Shown: one piece after another, positions 1 to 7,702 of the stretch
Layout of the letters: each line of letters begins with the position of its first letter
How positions within the stretch are numbered: position 1 is the stretch's first letter
Assembly (NCBI GenBank): GCA_050256015.1
Contig: JBFWIL010000039.1
Location: forward strand, 1 to 14,679
DNA length: 14,679 nt
Direction: 5' to 3'
Origin: JBFWIL01 sp050256015
GTDB lineage: Bacteria > Bacteroidota > Bacteroidia > Bacteroidales > Prolixibacteraceae
Notes under the pieces: generated by a model
What the model was told of the DNA's origin: nothing
What the model saw: the letters and a program-made list of their open reading frames with translations, nothing else
The model's database searches: none
Program-made: the position numbers and the translations under genes

Positions 1-2
1 AG

Positions 3-971
3 GCTCCCTTCCCTTCCTGCCACGCATCCACCATTGCAGAGAACGCCCAGGGAGAACTGGTAACCGCCTGGTTCGGCGGCACCCGCGAAAGACATCCGGA
101 TGTATGCATTTATGTAAGCCGGAAGGTAGATGGAAGCTGGACCGAACCGGTTAATGTGGCCGACGGAATCCGAAAAGACGGAAGCCGTCTGCCGACATGG
201 AACCCGGTATTGTACCAGGTTCCAGGAGGAGAATTACAGTTGTATTATAAAATCGGTCCCCATCCGCGCGAGTGGCAGGGCTGGATGAAAACCTCCGCCG
301 ACGGCGGAATAAGCTGGTCGGAAGCCCGCATGCTCCCGGAAGGCTTTATCGGGCCCGTCAAGAACAAGCCGGTGCTGATCGGCAACCGGCTGATCAGTCC
401 AAGCAGTACCGAGAACAACGGCTGGCGCGTTCATTTCGAGCTGAGCACAAATTTCGGTAAAAACTGGACCATGAGTACTCCCATCAACGACGGGGTGAAA
501 ATTCATGCCATACAACCCAGCATACTGAGCTACCCGGATGGCCGCCTTCAGATCCTTTGCCGGAGCAAGAACCGGGCCATCCTGGAATCCTGGTCGGACG
601 ACGGCGGACTGAACTGGTCGCCCATGGAAAAAACCAGTCTTCCGAACAACAATTCGGGCACGGACGCAGTCAGCCTTTCGGATGGCACACAGCTGTTGGT
701 ATACAATCATGTGCTACCGCCCGGAGATGCCTACAAAGGGGACAGAACGCCGCTGAACATCGCCATGAGCCGGGACGGAAAGCACTGGCATGCCACGCTC
801 GTGCTGGAAGACACACCCGAATCTGAATTTTCCTATCCCTCGATAATTCAGACCACCGACGGACTGGTTCATGTGGTTTACACCTGGAACCGGGAGAAGA
901 TCAAACATGTGGAAATCGACCCGGCCCAACTGAAAGGAACATCAATACAGGAAGGCCGATGGCCTGAGTAG
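3..971 (+). CDS. BNR/Asp-box sialidase-fold protein, 5'-truncated by window edge
   Basis: The reading frame is open from the window's left edge and ends at TAG 969-971, giving 322 visible residues. The real start lies outside; the GTG at 156 is internal. Four Asp-box-like turns (S-x-D-x-G-x-x-W and variants) fall at about nt 294-317, 444-467, 594-617 and 768-788, at roughly 50-residue intervals, as expected for a beta-propeller of the sialidase superfamily (Pfam BNR_2 type). The N-terminal visible part has the family-like segments CHAST and AWFGGTRE, and the C-terminal part ends with the YTWNRE...KHVEID signature of this group. I do not see a full set of canonical GH33 arginine-triad motifs, so true sialidase activity is not supported; the family also includes enzymes for other acidic sugars. 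It converges on the GH31 gene, which suggests a glycan-degradation context. Family call is firm; substrate is unknown. Confidence 0.85.
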   Translation, partial: APFPSCHASTIAENAQGELVTAWFGGTRERHPDVCIYVSRKVDGSWTEPVNVADGIRKDGSRLPTWNPVLYQVPGGELQLYYKIGPHPREWQGWMKTSADGGISWSEARMLPEGFIGPVKNKPVLIGNRLISPSSTENNGWRVHFELSTNFGKNWTMSTPINDGVKIHAIQPSILSYPDGRLQILCRSKNRAILESWSDDGGLNWSPMEKTSLPNNNSGTDAVSLSDGTQLLVYNHVLPPGDAYKGDRTPLNIAMSRDGKHWHATLVLEDTPESEFSYPSIIQTTDGLVHVVYTWNREKIKHVEIDPAQLKGTSIQEGRWPE

Positions 972-974
972 TAC

Positions 975-1011
975 CTGAGGTCACAGCCCCCGTCACCTAC
1001 GTACACCTCAG
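975..1011. repeat. Inverted repeat between convergent genes
   Basis: CTGAGGT (975-981) and ACCTCAG (1005-1011) form a 7-bp inverted repeat with a 23-nt loop in the 98-bp gap between the convergent BNR and GH31 genes. No T-run follows on either strand, so a role as an intrinsic terminator is only a guess from position. Confidence 0.25.
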
Positions 1012-1069
1012 TTGAAGAGAACGCCGTTCGGGGCAACAGGAACAGGAGCAGGTTTACATCGGGAGCGGG

Positions 1070-3967
1070 TTACTGCAGTCGAAAAGTAAGCGGTTCTCCG
1101 CTGTACCTCACGGTTTCGCCTGCTGCTTTCTCCGAAAGGAAAGGCACAGGCCGATCCCCGGAGATACGGATAATACGGAAAACACGTTCATTGACCATGC
1201 CCGGGAAAGTGCCCTGCCGCTCACCGATGGTCAATTCCTGAGCCTTTTCGGACCAGCTGAAGGGAATGAGGCTGTATTTTCCCTGCTCGTAATTGTAGTT
1301 GGTACCCTCATCCTCGTACAGGCCAAAGCTTCCGTCGGCCCCTGCATATACATAAATATCGAGCGGAGCCTCAGGTTTCTGCCCTGTATACTCGATTTCA
1401 GGTCCCACCGGAAGGATCGACCCGGCACGCACAAAGAGAGGCATCCGCTCGTAAGGGGCATCCGCACGAAGCTTTTGCCCGCCTGCCGCAAAACGTCCTG
1501 AATACAATTCATACCAGTCTGCCCCACCGGGGAGATAGACTTCACGGCTTCGTTCTCCGAAGCGATAGACAGGGCAGACCAAAAGAGAAGGCCCGAAAAG
1601 ATACTGATCGGCCAGGTCATAAACCTTGCGGTCGTTCGGAAAATCCATGGCCAGGGCCCTCATCAGCGTATAATCTTCAAACCAGACCTTACCGGCCAGA
1701 CTGTATATGTAGGGCATAAGCCGGTAACGCAACCGGTTATAGTAAAGCATGGAGCTGAAGGCCGGATGACCATCCGGAGCCAGGTTCCAGATTTCCCGGT
1801 AAGGATACTGCCCGTGCGAACGGAAAACGGGGACAAAAGCTCCGAACTGAAACCAGCGGGTGTTCAGTTCACGCCATTCCTCCAGATCTTCACTGCCTTC
1901 GGCCGCCCGCTCAAAACGCTTCTGCACGCAGAAACCACCGATATCCATACTCCAGTACGGAAGTCCCGACAGGGAGAAGTTAATGCCAGCCGGGATCTGC
2001 ACGCGCAGGTCTTCCCAGCAGGTGCCGATATCGCCACTCCAGGTAGTCGTGCCGTAGCGCTGCATGCCGGCAAAACCCGAACGGGTAAGGATAAACACCC
2101 GATCGTCGGGATTTTTGGCCCGTTGCCCTTCGTATATTCCTTTGGCATTCATCAGAGCATAGGCATTGAAAAACCGGGTGGACGGCCCCAAAGCCGTGGG
2201 GTTCATCAAAGCCTTGCGGTAATTCATCCCCGCGTTCGAAAGGATATCGGGCTCGGTTGCATCCAGCCACCAGGCATCAATGCCCAGCGAATAAAGATGT
2301 TCGTCAATCTGCTTCCAGAACAGCTTCCGGGCTTCCGGCCGGTAGGCATCATAAAAGGAGCCGAAATACCCCGGGTAGATCCAGTCGCGGATGCTGTCGG
2401 TTATGGCCTGCCTGTACATCCAGCCTTTTTCATCGAACTCGCGGAAATGTTCCGTGCCCAGATAAAACTTGGGCCATACGGAAATCATCAGCCGGGCATT
2501 CAGCTTATGCACCTCATTAACCATGCCGGCCGGATCGGGAAAGCGTTCCCTGTCGAACTCATGGCTGCCCCACCGGTCCACCGGCCAGTACGACCAGTCT
2601 TGCACAATATTATCTATGGGAATATGCCTCCGGCGAAACTCCTTAAGAGTGCCCAGCAGTTCTGTCTGGGTCTTGTAGCGTTCGCGGCTTTGCCAGAAAC
2701 CCATGGCCCACCGGGGCATAACCTGGGCCTTCCCCGTAAGTTGCCGGTAATTTTTGATGACCCCGTCCATGGAACGGCCGCTCATGAAATAATAGTCAAT
2801 TTGCCGGCCCATTTCCGACCAGAAGGCAATGTCGTTTTGCCGGGACGGTTCCTCGGGTGAAAGAGCCTTGAGACCTATATACGATACACCCCCGTCGGGA
2901 ATCCACTCCAGCCGTAACCGGTATTTTTCTCCCTTCTTCATACGGACAGGAAATTTGGCCACCGAAGGGTTCCAGGCCGTCCGCCACTTATCGGCCATAA
3001 GCCGGCCGTCGATCCAGATCCGCGTATACCCCGCATAATAAAGCAGAAAATGATGAATCCCGTCTTCCCGGGACTCAATCTGCCCTTCCCAAACAATCCG
3101 CGCATGATTGAAGTCAAATCCTTCCGGGAAGTTTTTAACGGTTTCCAGGTTCTCATAGTCAATGATCCGCTCCTCTCGCTGCACAAAGATGCTTCCGGTT
3201 TCATCCTTCCCTGAGCCACAGCCGGCTTTTTCAGCCGGATCTGCCGTGCGGAAGGCCGGCTGCCGTTCTTCATAATACGTGGCCGTCAGTCCGCCTTCCT
3301 TCCCCTCCCGGTTATACAACACGAACTGATCGAGCTGCGCGTGGGAACGAGGATCTCCATAGCGGGAAAAAGAATAGTTATCCCAAAGCAGTCCGTAGTT
3401 CCTTGTAGAAACAAGAAAAGGAACCGACACTTTGGTATTGTATTGAAACAACTCCTCATTACGGCCCAGGTAGTTGAGCGTTCCGGACTGATGCTGCCCC
3501 AGACCGTACAAGGCTTCTTCGCCGGACGACTCAAAGACCTGCCGCACAGACCAGGCTTTCACCCCATCCACCTCGATGGGCTCAAAGCATTTAGCCTCTT
3601 TCCTCTTTTCCTCCAGAATGGGCCGTCCTTCCAAATCCATGAAACGGACGCGGCCGTTAAGCCGGGAAACCTCAACCTGCAGGCGGGAAGTAAAAAGCAG
3701 CAGCCGTTCGCCTGTTTCCCGGACGGAAAATCGGGTTGGACGTGCCCCGATAACCACCAGGCTGGTGTCGGGAGAAAAGACGGTATCGGCAGATGCCAGC
3801 ACCCGGATTATCGCTTCACCCACAGGCACGATACGCACCGCAGCAGCATCACCTGCAGATTTTTCACGGGGATAAACTGTTAGTCCCCGATTGTCGACCT
3901 TCCAGTTTTTTTGTGTACATGATATGCCTGTAAGCACGATCATTACAATTGCCACCTGTTTTATCAT
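1070..3967 (-). CDS. GH31 family glycoside hydrolase (alpha-xylosidase/alpha-glucosidase type) with PA14 insert, lipoprotein
   Basis: 965 residues. The N-terminus is a lipoprotein signal peptide with the acceptor at Cys17; the residues after it (TQKNW) lack the acidic surface-export signal known in Bacteroidota, so I infer a periplasm-facing protein. Residues ~30-220 and ~375-410 form the GH31 N-terminal beta-sandwich, interrupted by a PA14 domain at about 225-370 (GLTATYY start, FLLYYAGYTRIWIDG core). The catalytic barrel runs from ~415 to ~760. The retaining nucleophile is Asp569 in WWLDATEPD and the acid/base Asp646 in WSGDIG; the active-site RSHGQ segment is at 716-720. The C-terminal beta domain has the usual LYEDEG (883-888). 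A PA14-bearing GH31 of this layout is known from xyloglucan alpha-xylosidases such as BoGH31A and CjXyl31A, so alpha-xylosidase is my preferred guess; alpha-glucosidase remains possible. No clear TAnnTTTG promoter precedes it. Confidence 0.93.
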   Translation of the reverse strand: MIKQVAIVMIVLTGISCTQKNWKVDNRGLTVYPREKSAGDAAAVRIVPVGEAIIRVLASADTVFSPDTSLVVIGARPTRFSVRETGERLLLFTSRLQVEVSRLNGRVRFMDLEGRPILEEKRKEAKCFEPIEVDGVKAWSVRQVFESSGEEALYGLGQHQSGTLNYLGRNEELFQYNTKVSVPFLVSTRNYGLLWDNYSFSRYGDPRSHAQLDQFVLYNREGKEGGLTATYYEERQPAFRTADPAEKAGCGSGKDETGSIFVQREERIIDYENLETVKNFPEGFDFNHARIVWEGQIESREDGIHHFLLYYAGYTRIWIDGRLMADKWRTAWNPSVAKFPVRMKKGEKYRLRLEWIPDGGVSYIGLKALSPEEPSRQNDIAFWSEMGRQIDYYFMSGRSMDGVIKNYRQLTGKAQVMPRWAMGFWQSRERYKTQTELLGTLKEFRRRHIPIDNIVQDWSYWPVDRWGSHEFDRERFPDPAGMVNEVHKLNARLMISVWPKFYLGTEHFREFDEKGWMYRQAITDSIRDWIYPGYFGSFYDAYRPEARKLFWKQIDEHLYSLGIDAWWLDATEPDILSNAGMNYRKALMNPTALGPSTRFFNAYALMNAKGIYEGQRAKNPDDRVFILTRSGFAGMQRYGTTTWSGDIGTCWEDLRVQIPAGINFSLSGLPYWSMDIGGFCVQKRFERAAEGSEDLEEWRELNTRWFQFGAFVPVFRSHGQYPYREIWNLAPDGHPAFSSMLYYNRLRYRLMPYIYSLAGKVWFEDYTLMRALAMDFPNDRKVYDLADQYLFGPSLLVCPVYRFGERSREVYLPGGADWYELYSGRFAAGGQKLRADAPYERMPLFVRAGSILPVGPEIEYTGQKPEAPLDIYVYAGADGSFGLYEDEGTNYNYEQGKYSLIPFSWSEKAQELTIGERQGTFPGMVNERVFRIIRISGDRPVPFLSEKAAGETVRYSGEPLTFRLQ

Positions 3968-4254
3968 AACAAAAAGTTTTTTATAACGATCTCATAAAAT
4001 CCCTATTCCGCAAATTTCCATGAGCAAGATAACAAGAAAAAAAAACGAAACCTACTTCCCTGATCAGTAAGCAGCAAGACCAAATCCTCATGGAAAACAG
4101 GATCCGCTTAAAACGGTATGAATATTCCGGAAGAGGACTTTAAAAGGGAGGATTTCAACAGGAGATGGTTAATAACCTGTTTCTTGGTCTGCAATCAACT
4201 GATTTTCTTTTTTGTAGTTTTGTATAAGAAATGAAACCTTTAAATTAATTAGAA
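3968..4254. other. Divergent intergenic region (GH31 / SPOR lipoprotein)
   Basis: This 287-bp region separates two divergent starts. It holds a nested dyad: AACAGG (4158-4163) pairs with CCTGTT (4176-4181), with GGTT-AAT-AACC inside. The only other element I can support is a -7 box for the SPOR gene. A 17-codon ATG frame at 4090 has no support. I see no RNA gene. Confidence 0.5.
4215..4222 (+). promoter_or_regulatory. Bacteroidota -7 promoter element for SPOR lipoprotein gene
   Basis: TAGTTTTG matches the TAnnTTTG consensus exactly and lies 32 bp before the ATG. No TTTG is found at the usual 19-21 bp upstream, so the -33 element is weak. The predicted transcript would start near 4226-4230 with a leader of about 25-30 nt. 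Confidence 0.45.
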
Positions 4255-4752
4255 ATGAGAAAGCTATTCATCGGAGCATGTGCAATTGTGTTCTTATTTT
4301 CAGCATGTAAGACCAGACAGACACTCCCCAGGCAAAATACGGCTCCTGCAGAAACGGTGAGCAAGCAAGAAGCTCCCACCAAGGTATTTTCAGCTCCTTC
4401 CACCCAGCCCGCTTATCAGCAGCAGGCCCCTGTAAGCCAGTATGAGCCGTCGGCTGCACCCGTACGCTCACAAACCGAATCGTTTTCCTTCACCCAGCAG
4501 GACGATGCGAACAACTACCAGGGCAGTTTTTATGTGATTACTGGAAGCTTCAGTTCCATGGACAATGCCAATCGCTTTAAACAGGAACTGTCTTCCATGG
4601 GCTTCATCCCGGTGGTGCTGCACAGCGAAACGGGCTACTACCGGGTTTGTGTCAATTCGTACACCAACGAGAACGCAGCCCGTCAGCGCGTTCAGCAGAT
4701 CCGTACAAACTATCCGAAGTATGCCGACACCTGGCTGCTGATCAAAAAGTAA
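4255..4752 (+). CDS. SPOR domain-containing lipoprotein
   Basis: 165 residues. The signal peptide ends in the lipobox LFSAC with the lipidated Cys18; the following KTRQT carries no acidic surface-export signal, so the protein is probably tethered to a membrane facing the periplasm. Residues ~20-88 are a Gln/Pro/Ala/Ser-rich, low-complexity linker. A SPOR domain fills residues ~89-165 (FYVITGSFSS...A..F...L...GF.P.V......YYRVCVNSY). SPOR domains bind denuded peptidoglycan glycan strands, often at division sites, so a role in cell-wall or envelope organisation is inferred. It is monocistronic here, divergent from GH31 and convergent with the aminotransferase-like gene. Annotation is secure at the domain level; the cellular process is not resolved. 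Confidence 0.9.
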   Translation: MRKLFIGACAIVFLFSACKTRQTLPRQNTAPAETVSKQEAPTKVFSAPSTQPAYQQQAPVSQYEPSAAPVRSQTESFSFTQQDDANNYQGSFYVITGSFSSMDNANRFKQELSSMGFIPVVLHSETGYYRVCVNSYTNENAARQRVQQIRTNYPKYADTWLLIKK

Positions 4753-4847
4753 ATCTGCCGGCATACAATTATCGCTGCACAGCGAAAAAATCTGCCGTTG
4801 CCAAACGAAAGAAGGGTGTTTGGGAAACAGAAAAGAAACGCGTTTAT

Positions 4848-5999
4848 CTACAGAACAGACGAAACTTTCAACAGCCTCTCGGCAGCCAGTTCGAGGGTTT
4901 CGTTTGTTTTGGCAAAGCATATCCGCAAAAGGCGTTGACGGGTTTTATCGTGCAAAAAGACAGACACCGGCAGCACAGCCACCCTGTGTTCCCGAACCAG
5001 CCGTTCGGCAAAAACCAGATCGGGTTCGTCGGAAACAGCCGAATAGTCAAGCAGTTCAAAGTATCCGCCCTGGGCAGGAAGCACTTTAAACAGACTCTTG
5101 CTCATAAGCCGGTTGAAATAGTTCCGTTTACCCTGGAATAGTTCAACAATGTCATCGAGCGGATAATTATCTTCCAGATAATCGGCCATGGCATACTGAA
5201 AAGCAACATGTATCGGACTCAGCTGGATTTGTTGCACATTCCGGAATTCGCTCATCAACCCTTCCGGGCCAATGCAGTAAGCCAGTCCCCAGCCGTTCAG
5301 GTTATACAAAGGCTCAAGGGAAGAGACAATAAGACTTCGCCGGATCAGTTTTTCAAAGCGGGCAACACTCTGGTGAATAATGTTATCATAAACCAGATTT
5401 TTATAAACCTCCGAACTCAGTATAATGATGTTGGTTCCGTTGGTGAGCCGTTGCAACTGCAGCATGTCTTCTTCGGAGAACACCCGGCCTGAAGGGTTCT
5501 GAGGAGAGTCAATGATAATCATCCGGGTTTTGGAAGTAATCATTTTCCGCAGTTCTTCCCAGTCAACCTTAAAGCCAGGCTGTTTCAGCTGGGCGTAAAC
5601 CGGCTTCCCGTTATTCATCAGAATGGAAGGAATATACAACTCACAGGCCGGTTCAAATACAATGACCTCATCATCATCTCTCACCACAGCCGTAATAGCT
5701 GTATGAACAGCCTGGGTACCCCCCGAGGCAATCGTCAGTTCGGTGACCGGATCAAAAGAATATCCGTAAAGTTCATTAATCCGTCCGGCTATTAACTCCC
5801 TAAGTCTCAGTAATCCCTCTGCGGGAGAATGTTGATTTGAAGCTGACTTCACATAGCCGGCAGCCAGACTGACCAGCTCGTCGGGACAGGGAAAATCAGT
5901 TTTTCCATATGCGAGGTCCACAGCACCGTATTCCCCGATGAGTGCTCCCATGGATGAAATGATGCCGGCTGCATTGTTGGGTAATTTCGATTGCATCAT
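4848..5999 (-). CDS. Fold-type-I aminotransferase homologue lacking the PLP-lysine (predicted pseudoenzyme)
   Basis: 383 residues, a full-length class I/II aminotransferase fold closest in my memory to the E. coli methionine aminotransferase YbdL (N-terminal QSKLP, central SPQNPSG, C-terminal LLRICFAK). Compared with that family, four cofactor-contact positions have changed. The ring-stacking aromatic is Cys119; the pyridine-nitrogen Asp is Ser196 (SSEVY instead of SDEVY). The Schiff-base Lys is Pro230 (SSLEPLY instead of SFGKTY), and the phosphate-binding Arg/Lys eight residues later is Gly238 (GWGLAY instead of GWK/RVGY). The substrate-carboxylate Arg (Arg359), the active-site Asn168 and Tyr199 remain. 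The frame is intact and conserved throughout, so it does not look like a decaying pseudogene. It lies 86 nt downstream of recO and has its own -7 box. Probably not a transaminase; true role unknown. Confidence 0.88.
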   Translation of the reverse strand: MMQSKLPNNAAGIISSMGALIGEYGAVDLAYGKTDFPCPDELVSLAAGYVKSASNQHSPAEGLLRLRELIAGRINELYGYSFDPVTELTIASGGTQAVHTAITAVVRDDDEVIVFEPACELYIPSILMNNGKPVYAQLKQPGFKVDWEELRKMITSKTRMIIIDSPQNPSGRVFSEEDMLQLQRLTNGTNIIILSSEVYKNLVYDNIIHQSVARFEKLIRRSLIVSSLEPLYNLNGWGLAYCIGPEGLMSEFRNVQQIQLSPIHVAFQYAMADYLEDNYPLDDIVELFQGKRNYFNRLMSKSLFKVLPAQGGYFELLDYSAVSDEPDLVFAERLVREHRVAVLPVSVFLHDKTRQRLLRICFAKTNETLELAAERLLKVSSVL

Positions 6000-6014
6000 A
6001 ATTTAAATGAGCGG

Positions 6015-6041
6015 CAAATTTAGAAAAAAGCACCGGACAAA
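6015..6041 (-). promoter_or_regulatory. Candidate promoter of the aminotransferase-like gene
   Basis: TAAATTTG (6022 to 6015 on the minus strand) matches TAnnTTTG exactly and lies 15 bp before the ATG at 5999. A TTTG occurs at 6041-6038, but the 15-bp spacing is shorter than the usual 19-21. It suggests the gene can be transcribed independently of recO. Confidence 0.4.
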
Positions 6042-6085
6042 CCACTTATCTTTTTCAAAATTAAACACTATCTGTGCAGCAACCG

Positions 6086-6805
6086 TCAAGACAGTACATT
6101 TTTCAGAACAGCAAGCGAACGAAGCTGTCCGTCAAGACCCGCATGGATCCGGTAATAATCGAGCATCTTTTCGATAAGCAAACTCCGGTCGCGGTTTTTC
6201 AGATTCAGTTGTTCCATATCCGACCAGTCGGCACGGTAAAGCAGGGAAAACTTACGGCTCATCTCCGCATCCAGAAAAGCATGATGCCCCGGTTCCTGAT
6301 TCCGGAATGTGGCAGACATCAGATCAAAATACCCGCCTTTTCCCGGAGGCTGCGGACATACCCCCAGATAACGGGTCAGTTTAAACAGGAAAAGCAGCAA
6401 AAAATTGGCCGTGCCCTCCTCCTTCAGGTCAAGCAGTTCAACAGCATGAAAAAGGAAGCGGAACAAATCGGGGTTGGGTTCTTCCTCCTTCAGGCATTTC
6501 ATAAGCACTTCGGCGATGAGGAGGGCCTGCGAACTTCGGAGGATCTCAAAAGGAATCCGGGAAAAAGGGACGGACAGACGGAACTCCTTTACCCGTTGCA
6601 GATCCCTCCCCGGTTTATGATACACCTCCAGCTCAAGAAGGAAAAGGGCTTGCATCAGGCTGAGACGGAAACCTGATTTCCGGTTTCGGATACCATTGAC
6701 CAGATAGGTCTGGCGACCGAATTTTTCCGTATAGATGGTGGCAACAACCGAACTGTCAGTATACGGAACATAGTGTAAAAAAATGCCCCTGGTGCTTTCA
6801 ACCAC
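6086..6805 (-). CDS. recO: DNA repair protein RecO
   Basis: I place the start at GTG 6805, giving 239 residues beginning VVESTRGIFLHY, which matches the usual RecO N-terminus. An ATG at 6859 would add 18 residues lying inside rdgB and unlike the family. The N-terminal OB-fold covers about residues 1-80 (RGIFLHYVPYTDSS, TEKFGRQTYLVNG), followed by a helical domain. I do not see the CxxC...CxxC zinc motif found in some other RecO proteins. RecO helps RecR load RecA on SSB-coated single-stranded DNA and anneals complementary strands in the RecFOR pathway. The start overlaps the rdgB stop by 8 nt (GTGGTTGA), implying translational coupling in one transcript. Confidence 0.88.
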   Translation of the reverse strand: MVESTRGIFLHYVPYTDSSVVATIYTEKFGRQTYLVNGIRNRKSGFRLSLMQALFLLELEVYHKPGRDLQRVKEFRLSVPFSRIPFEILRSSQALLIAEVLMKCLKEEEPNPDLFRFLFHAVELLDLKEEGTANFLLLFLFKLTRYLGVCPQPPGKGGYFDLMSATFRNQEPGHHAFLDAEMSRKFSLLYRADWSDMEQLNLKNRDRSLLIEKMLDYYRIHAGLDGQLRSLAVLKNVLS

Positions 6806-7442
6806 GGCCGTAGGTTTTGGGTGGTGCTGCTTCAGCTTTTGAAAAATCCGGTACCGCATCTTTTTTTAGGTGGTGTTGCCTCAGCCAGTCAATAAGCTTA
6901 CGTACGGCACGGGCCCGGTGGCTGACCGCGTGCTTTTGGACATCCATTTCGGCAAAGCTCCGGCTGTACCCATCAGGCATAAAAACAGGGTCGTAACCAA
7001 ATCCGCCTGTTCCCCTTCTTTCCTTCAGAATACTACCCTCTATCACACCGTCAAAACGGACCTCCTCTCCATTCCGGATCAGAGAAATAACCGTACGAAA
7101 ACGCGCCCTTCTGTTGTCCTTTCCCTCCAGTTCACGCAACAGCTTGTCCATATTGGCCGAAGCATCATTGTCTTCTCCGGCGTAACGGGCTGAATAGACG
7201 CCGGGCGCTCCATCCAAAGCCTCCACTTCCAGACCGGTATCGTCGGCAAAACAATCATAACCGTAGTTGCGGTATACATAAGAAGCTTTCAGAAAGGCAT
7301 TTCCCTCAAGGGTAGTTTCGGTTTCGGGGATCTCTTCCCTGCAGCCGATGTCTTCCAGACTAAGCAGACGGACAGAATCGCCTACCATATGTTGCAGCTC
7401 TTTGAGTTTATTCGTGTTGTTCGTGGCAAAAACCAGTGTCAT
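6798..7442 (-). CDS. rdgB: XTP/dITP diphosphatase (Ham1/RdgB family)
   Basis: 214 residues. It hydrolyses non-canonical purine triphosphates (dITP, XTP) to monophosphates, cleaning the nucleotide pool. Family motifs are in order: FATNN near residues 5-9; Glu46 in TTLEGNAFLKA; the catalytic pair Asp67-Asp68 in ADDTGLEVEAL; APGVYSARYAG (79-89); the nucleotide-specificity segment GTGGFGYDPVF (144-154); and SHR (174-176). The start must be at 7442 because FATNN begins four residues later. The C-terminus continues about 20 residues past the normal end, with a Lys/Pro-rich tail that overlaps the recO start. A strong promoter sits immediately upstream. Functionally it pairs well with recO, both protecting genome integrity. 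Confidence 0.95.
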   Translation of the reverse strand: MTLVFATNNTNKLKELQHMVGDSVRLLSLEDIGCREEIPETETTLEGNAFLKASYVYRNYGYDCFADDTGLEVEALDGAPGVYSARYAGEDNDASANMDKLLRELEGKDNRRARFRTVISLIRNGEEVRFDGVIEGSILKERRGTGGFGYDPVFMPDGYSRSFAEMDVQKHAVSHRARAVRKLIDWLRQHHLKKDAVPDFSKAEAAPPKTYGRG

Positions 7443-7446
7443 AAAA

Positions 7447-7477
7447 CAAATTTATTAACTATCCTTACAGGGCCAAA
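7447..7477 (-). promoter_or_regulatory. Bacteroidota-type promoter of rdgB, apparently leaderless
   Basis: On the minus strand TTTG (7477-7474), 19 bp, then TAAATTTG (7454-7447): an exact match to the -33/-7 consensus with ideal spacing. Only four bases separate the -7 box from the ATG at 7442, so transcription should begin at or within a base or two of the start codon. Confidence 0.65.
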
Positions 7478-7530
7478 TTTACGAAATTCCTGCCTGACCT
7501 AGTCTTTACAAATAACCACTTATCAAACAA

Positions 7531-7548
7531 CTTCCTATAAAAAGGAAG
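7531..7548 (-). terminator. Possible terminator-like hairpin
   Basis: CTTCCT/AGGAAG stem (6 bp) with a 6-nt A/T loop. On the minus strand it is followed by a T-rich stretch (TTGTTTG), and it lies 6 nt after the stop of the possible small ORF. It could end minus-strand transcription before the rdgB promoter. The stem is short and the T-run interrupted. Confidence 0.3.
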
Positions 7549-7554
7549 GGGCTC

Positions 7555-7638
7555 TCATTGGAAATCCGGCAGAAATCTTCTACTTCCGGGAAATTGGTTT
7601 TTCATGTATTCAGCCGCACCATAACGGATGTAATACAT
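7555..7638 (-). CDS. Possible 27-residue small protein
   Basis: An ATG frame of 27 codons starting MYYIRYGAAEY and ending RFLPDFQ, preceded by a purine-rich AAAGGGGAAAAG directly before the ATG and followed 6 nt later by a hairpin. The product would be basic and aromatic, without a signal peptide or membrane segment. I recognise no family. Support is only positional (ribosome-binding-like sequence plus terminator-like hairpin); it may be chance. Confidence 0.2.
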   Translation of the reverse strand: MYYIRYGAAEYMKNQFPGSRRFLPDFQ

Positions 7639-7702
7639 CTTTTCCCCTTTGTTGAAGGGAATTTAACCGTTACCGGATAAGATTTTACGGAAATACAAAC
7701 GT

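Noticed and set aside
1766..2860. Long plus-strand ORF of 364 codons opposite the GH31 gene
   Set aside because: It is a mirror of the GH31 coding frame, with no recognisable domain and a composition rich in Pro, Gly and His typical of antisense frames of GC-richer genes. GH31 catalytic motifs on the other strand are unambiguous.
4772..4785. Hairpin TCGCTGCACAGCGA between the convergent SPOR and aminotransferase-like genes as a terminator
   Set aside because: The stem is about 5 bp and on the plus strand is followed by A's, not T's; on the minus strand the T-run precedes the stem.
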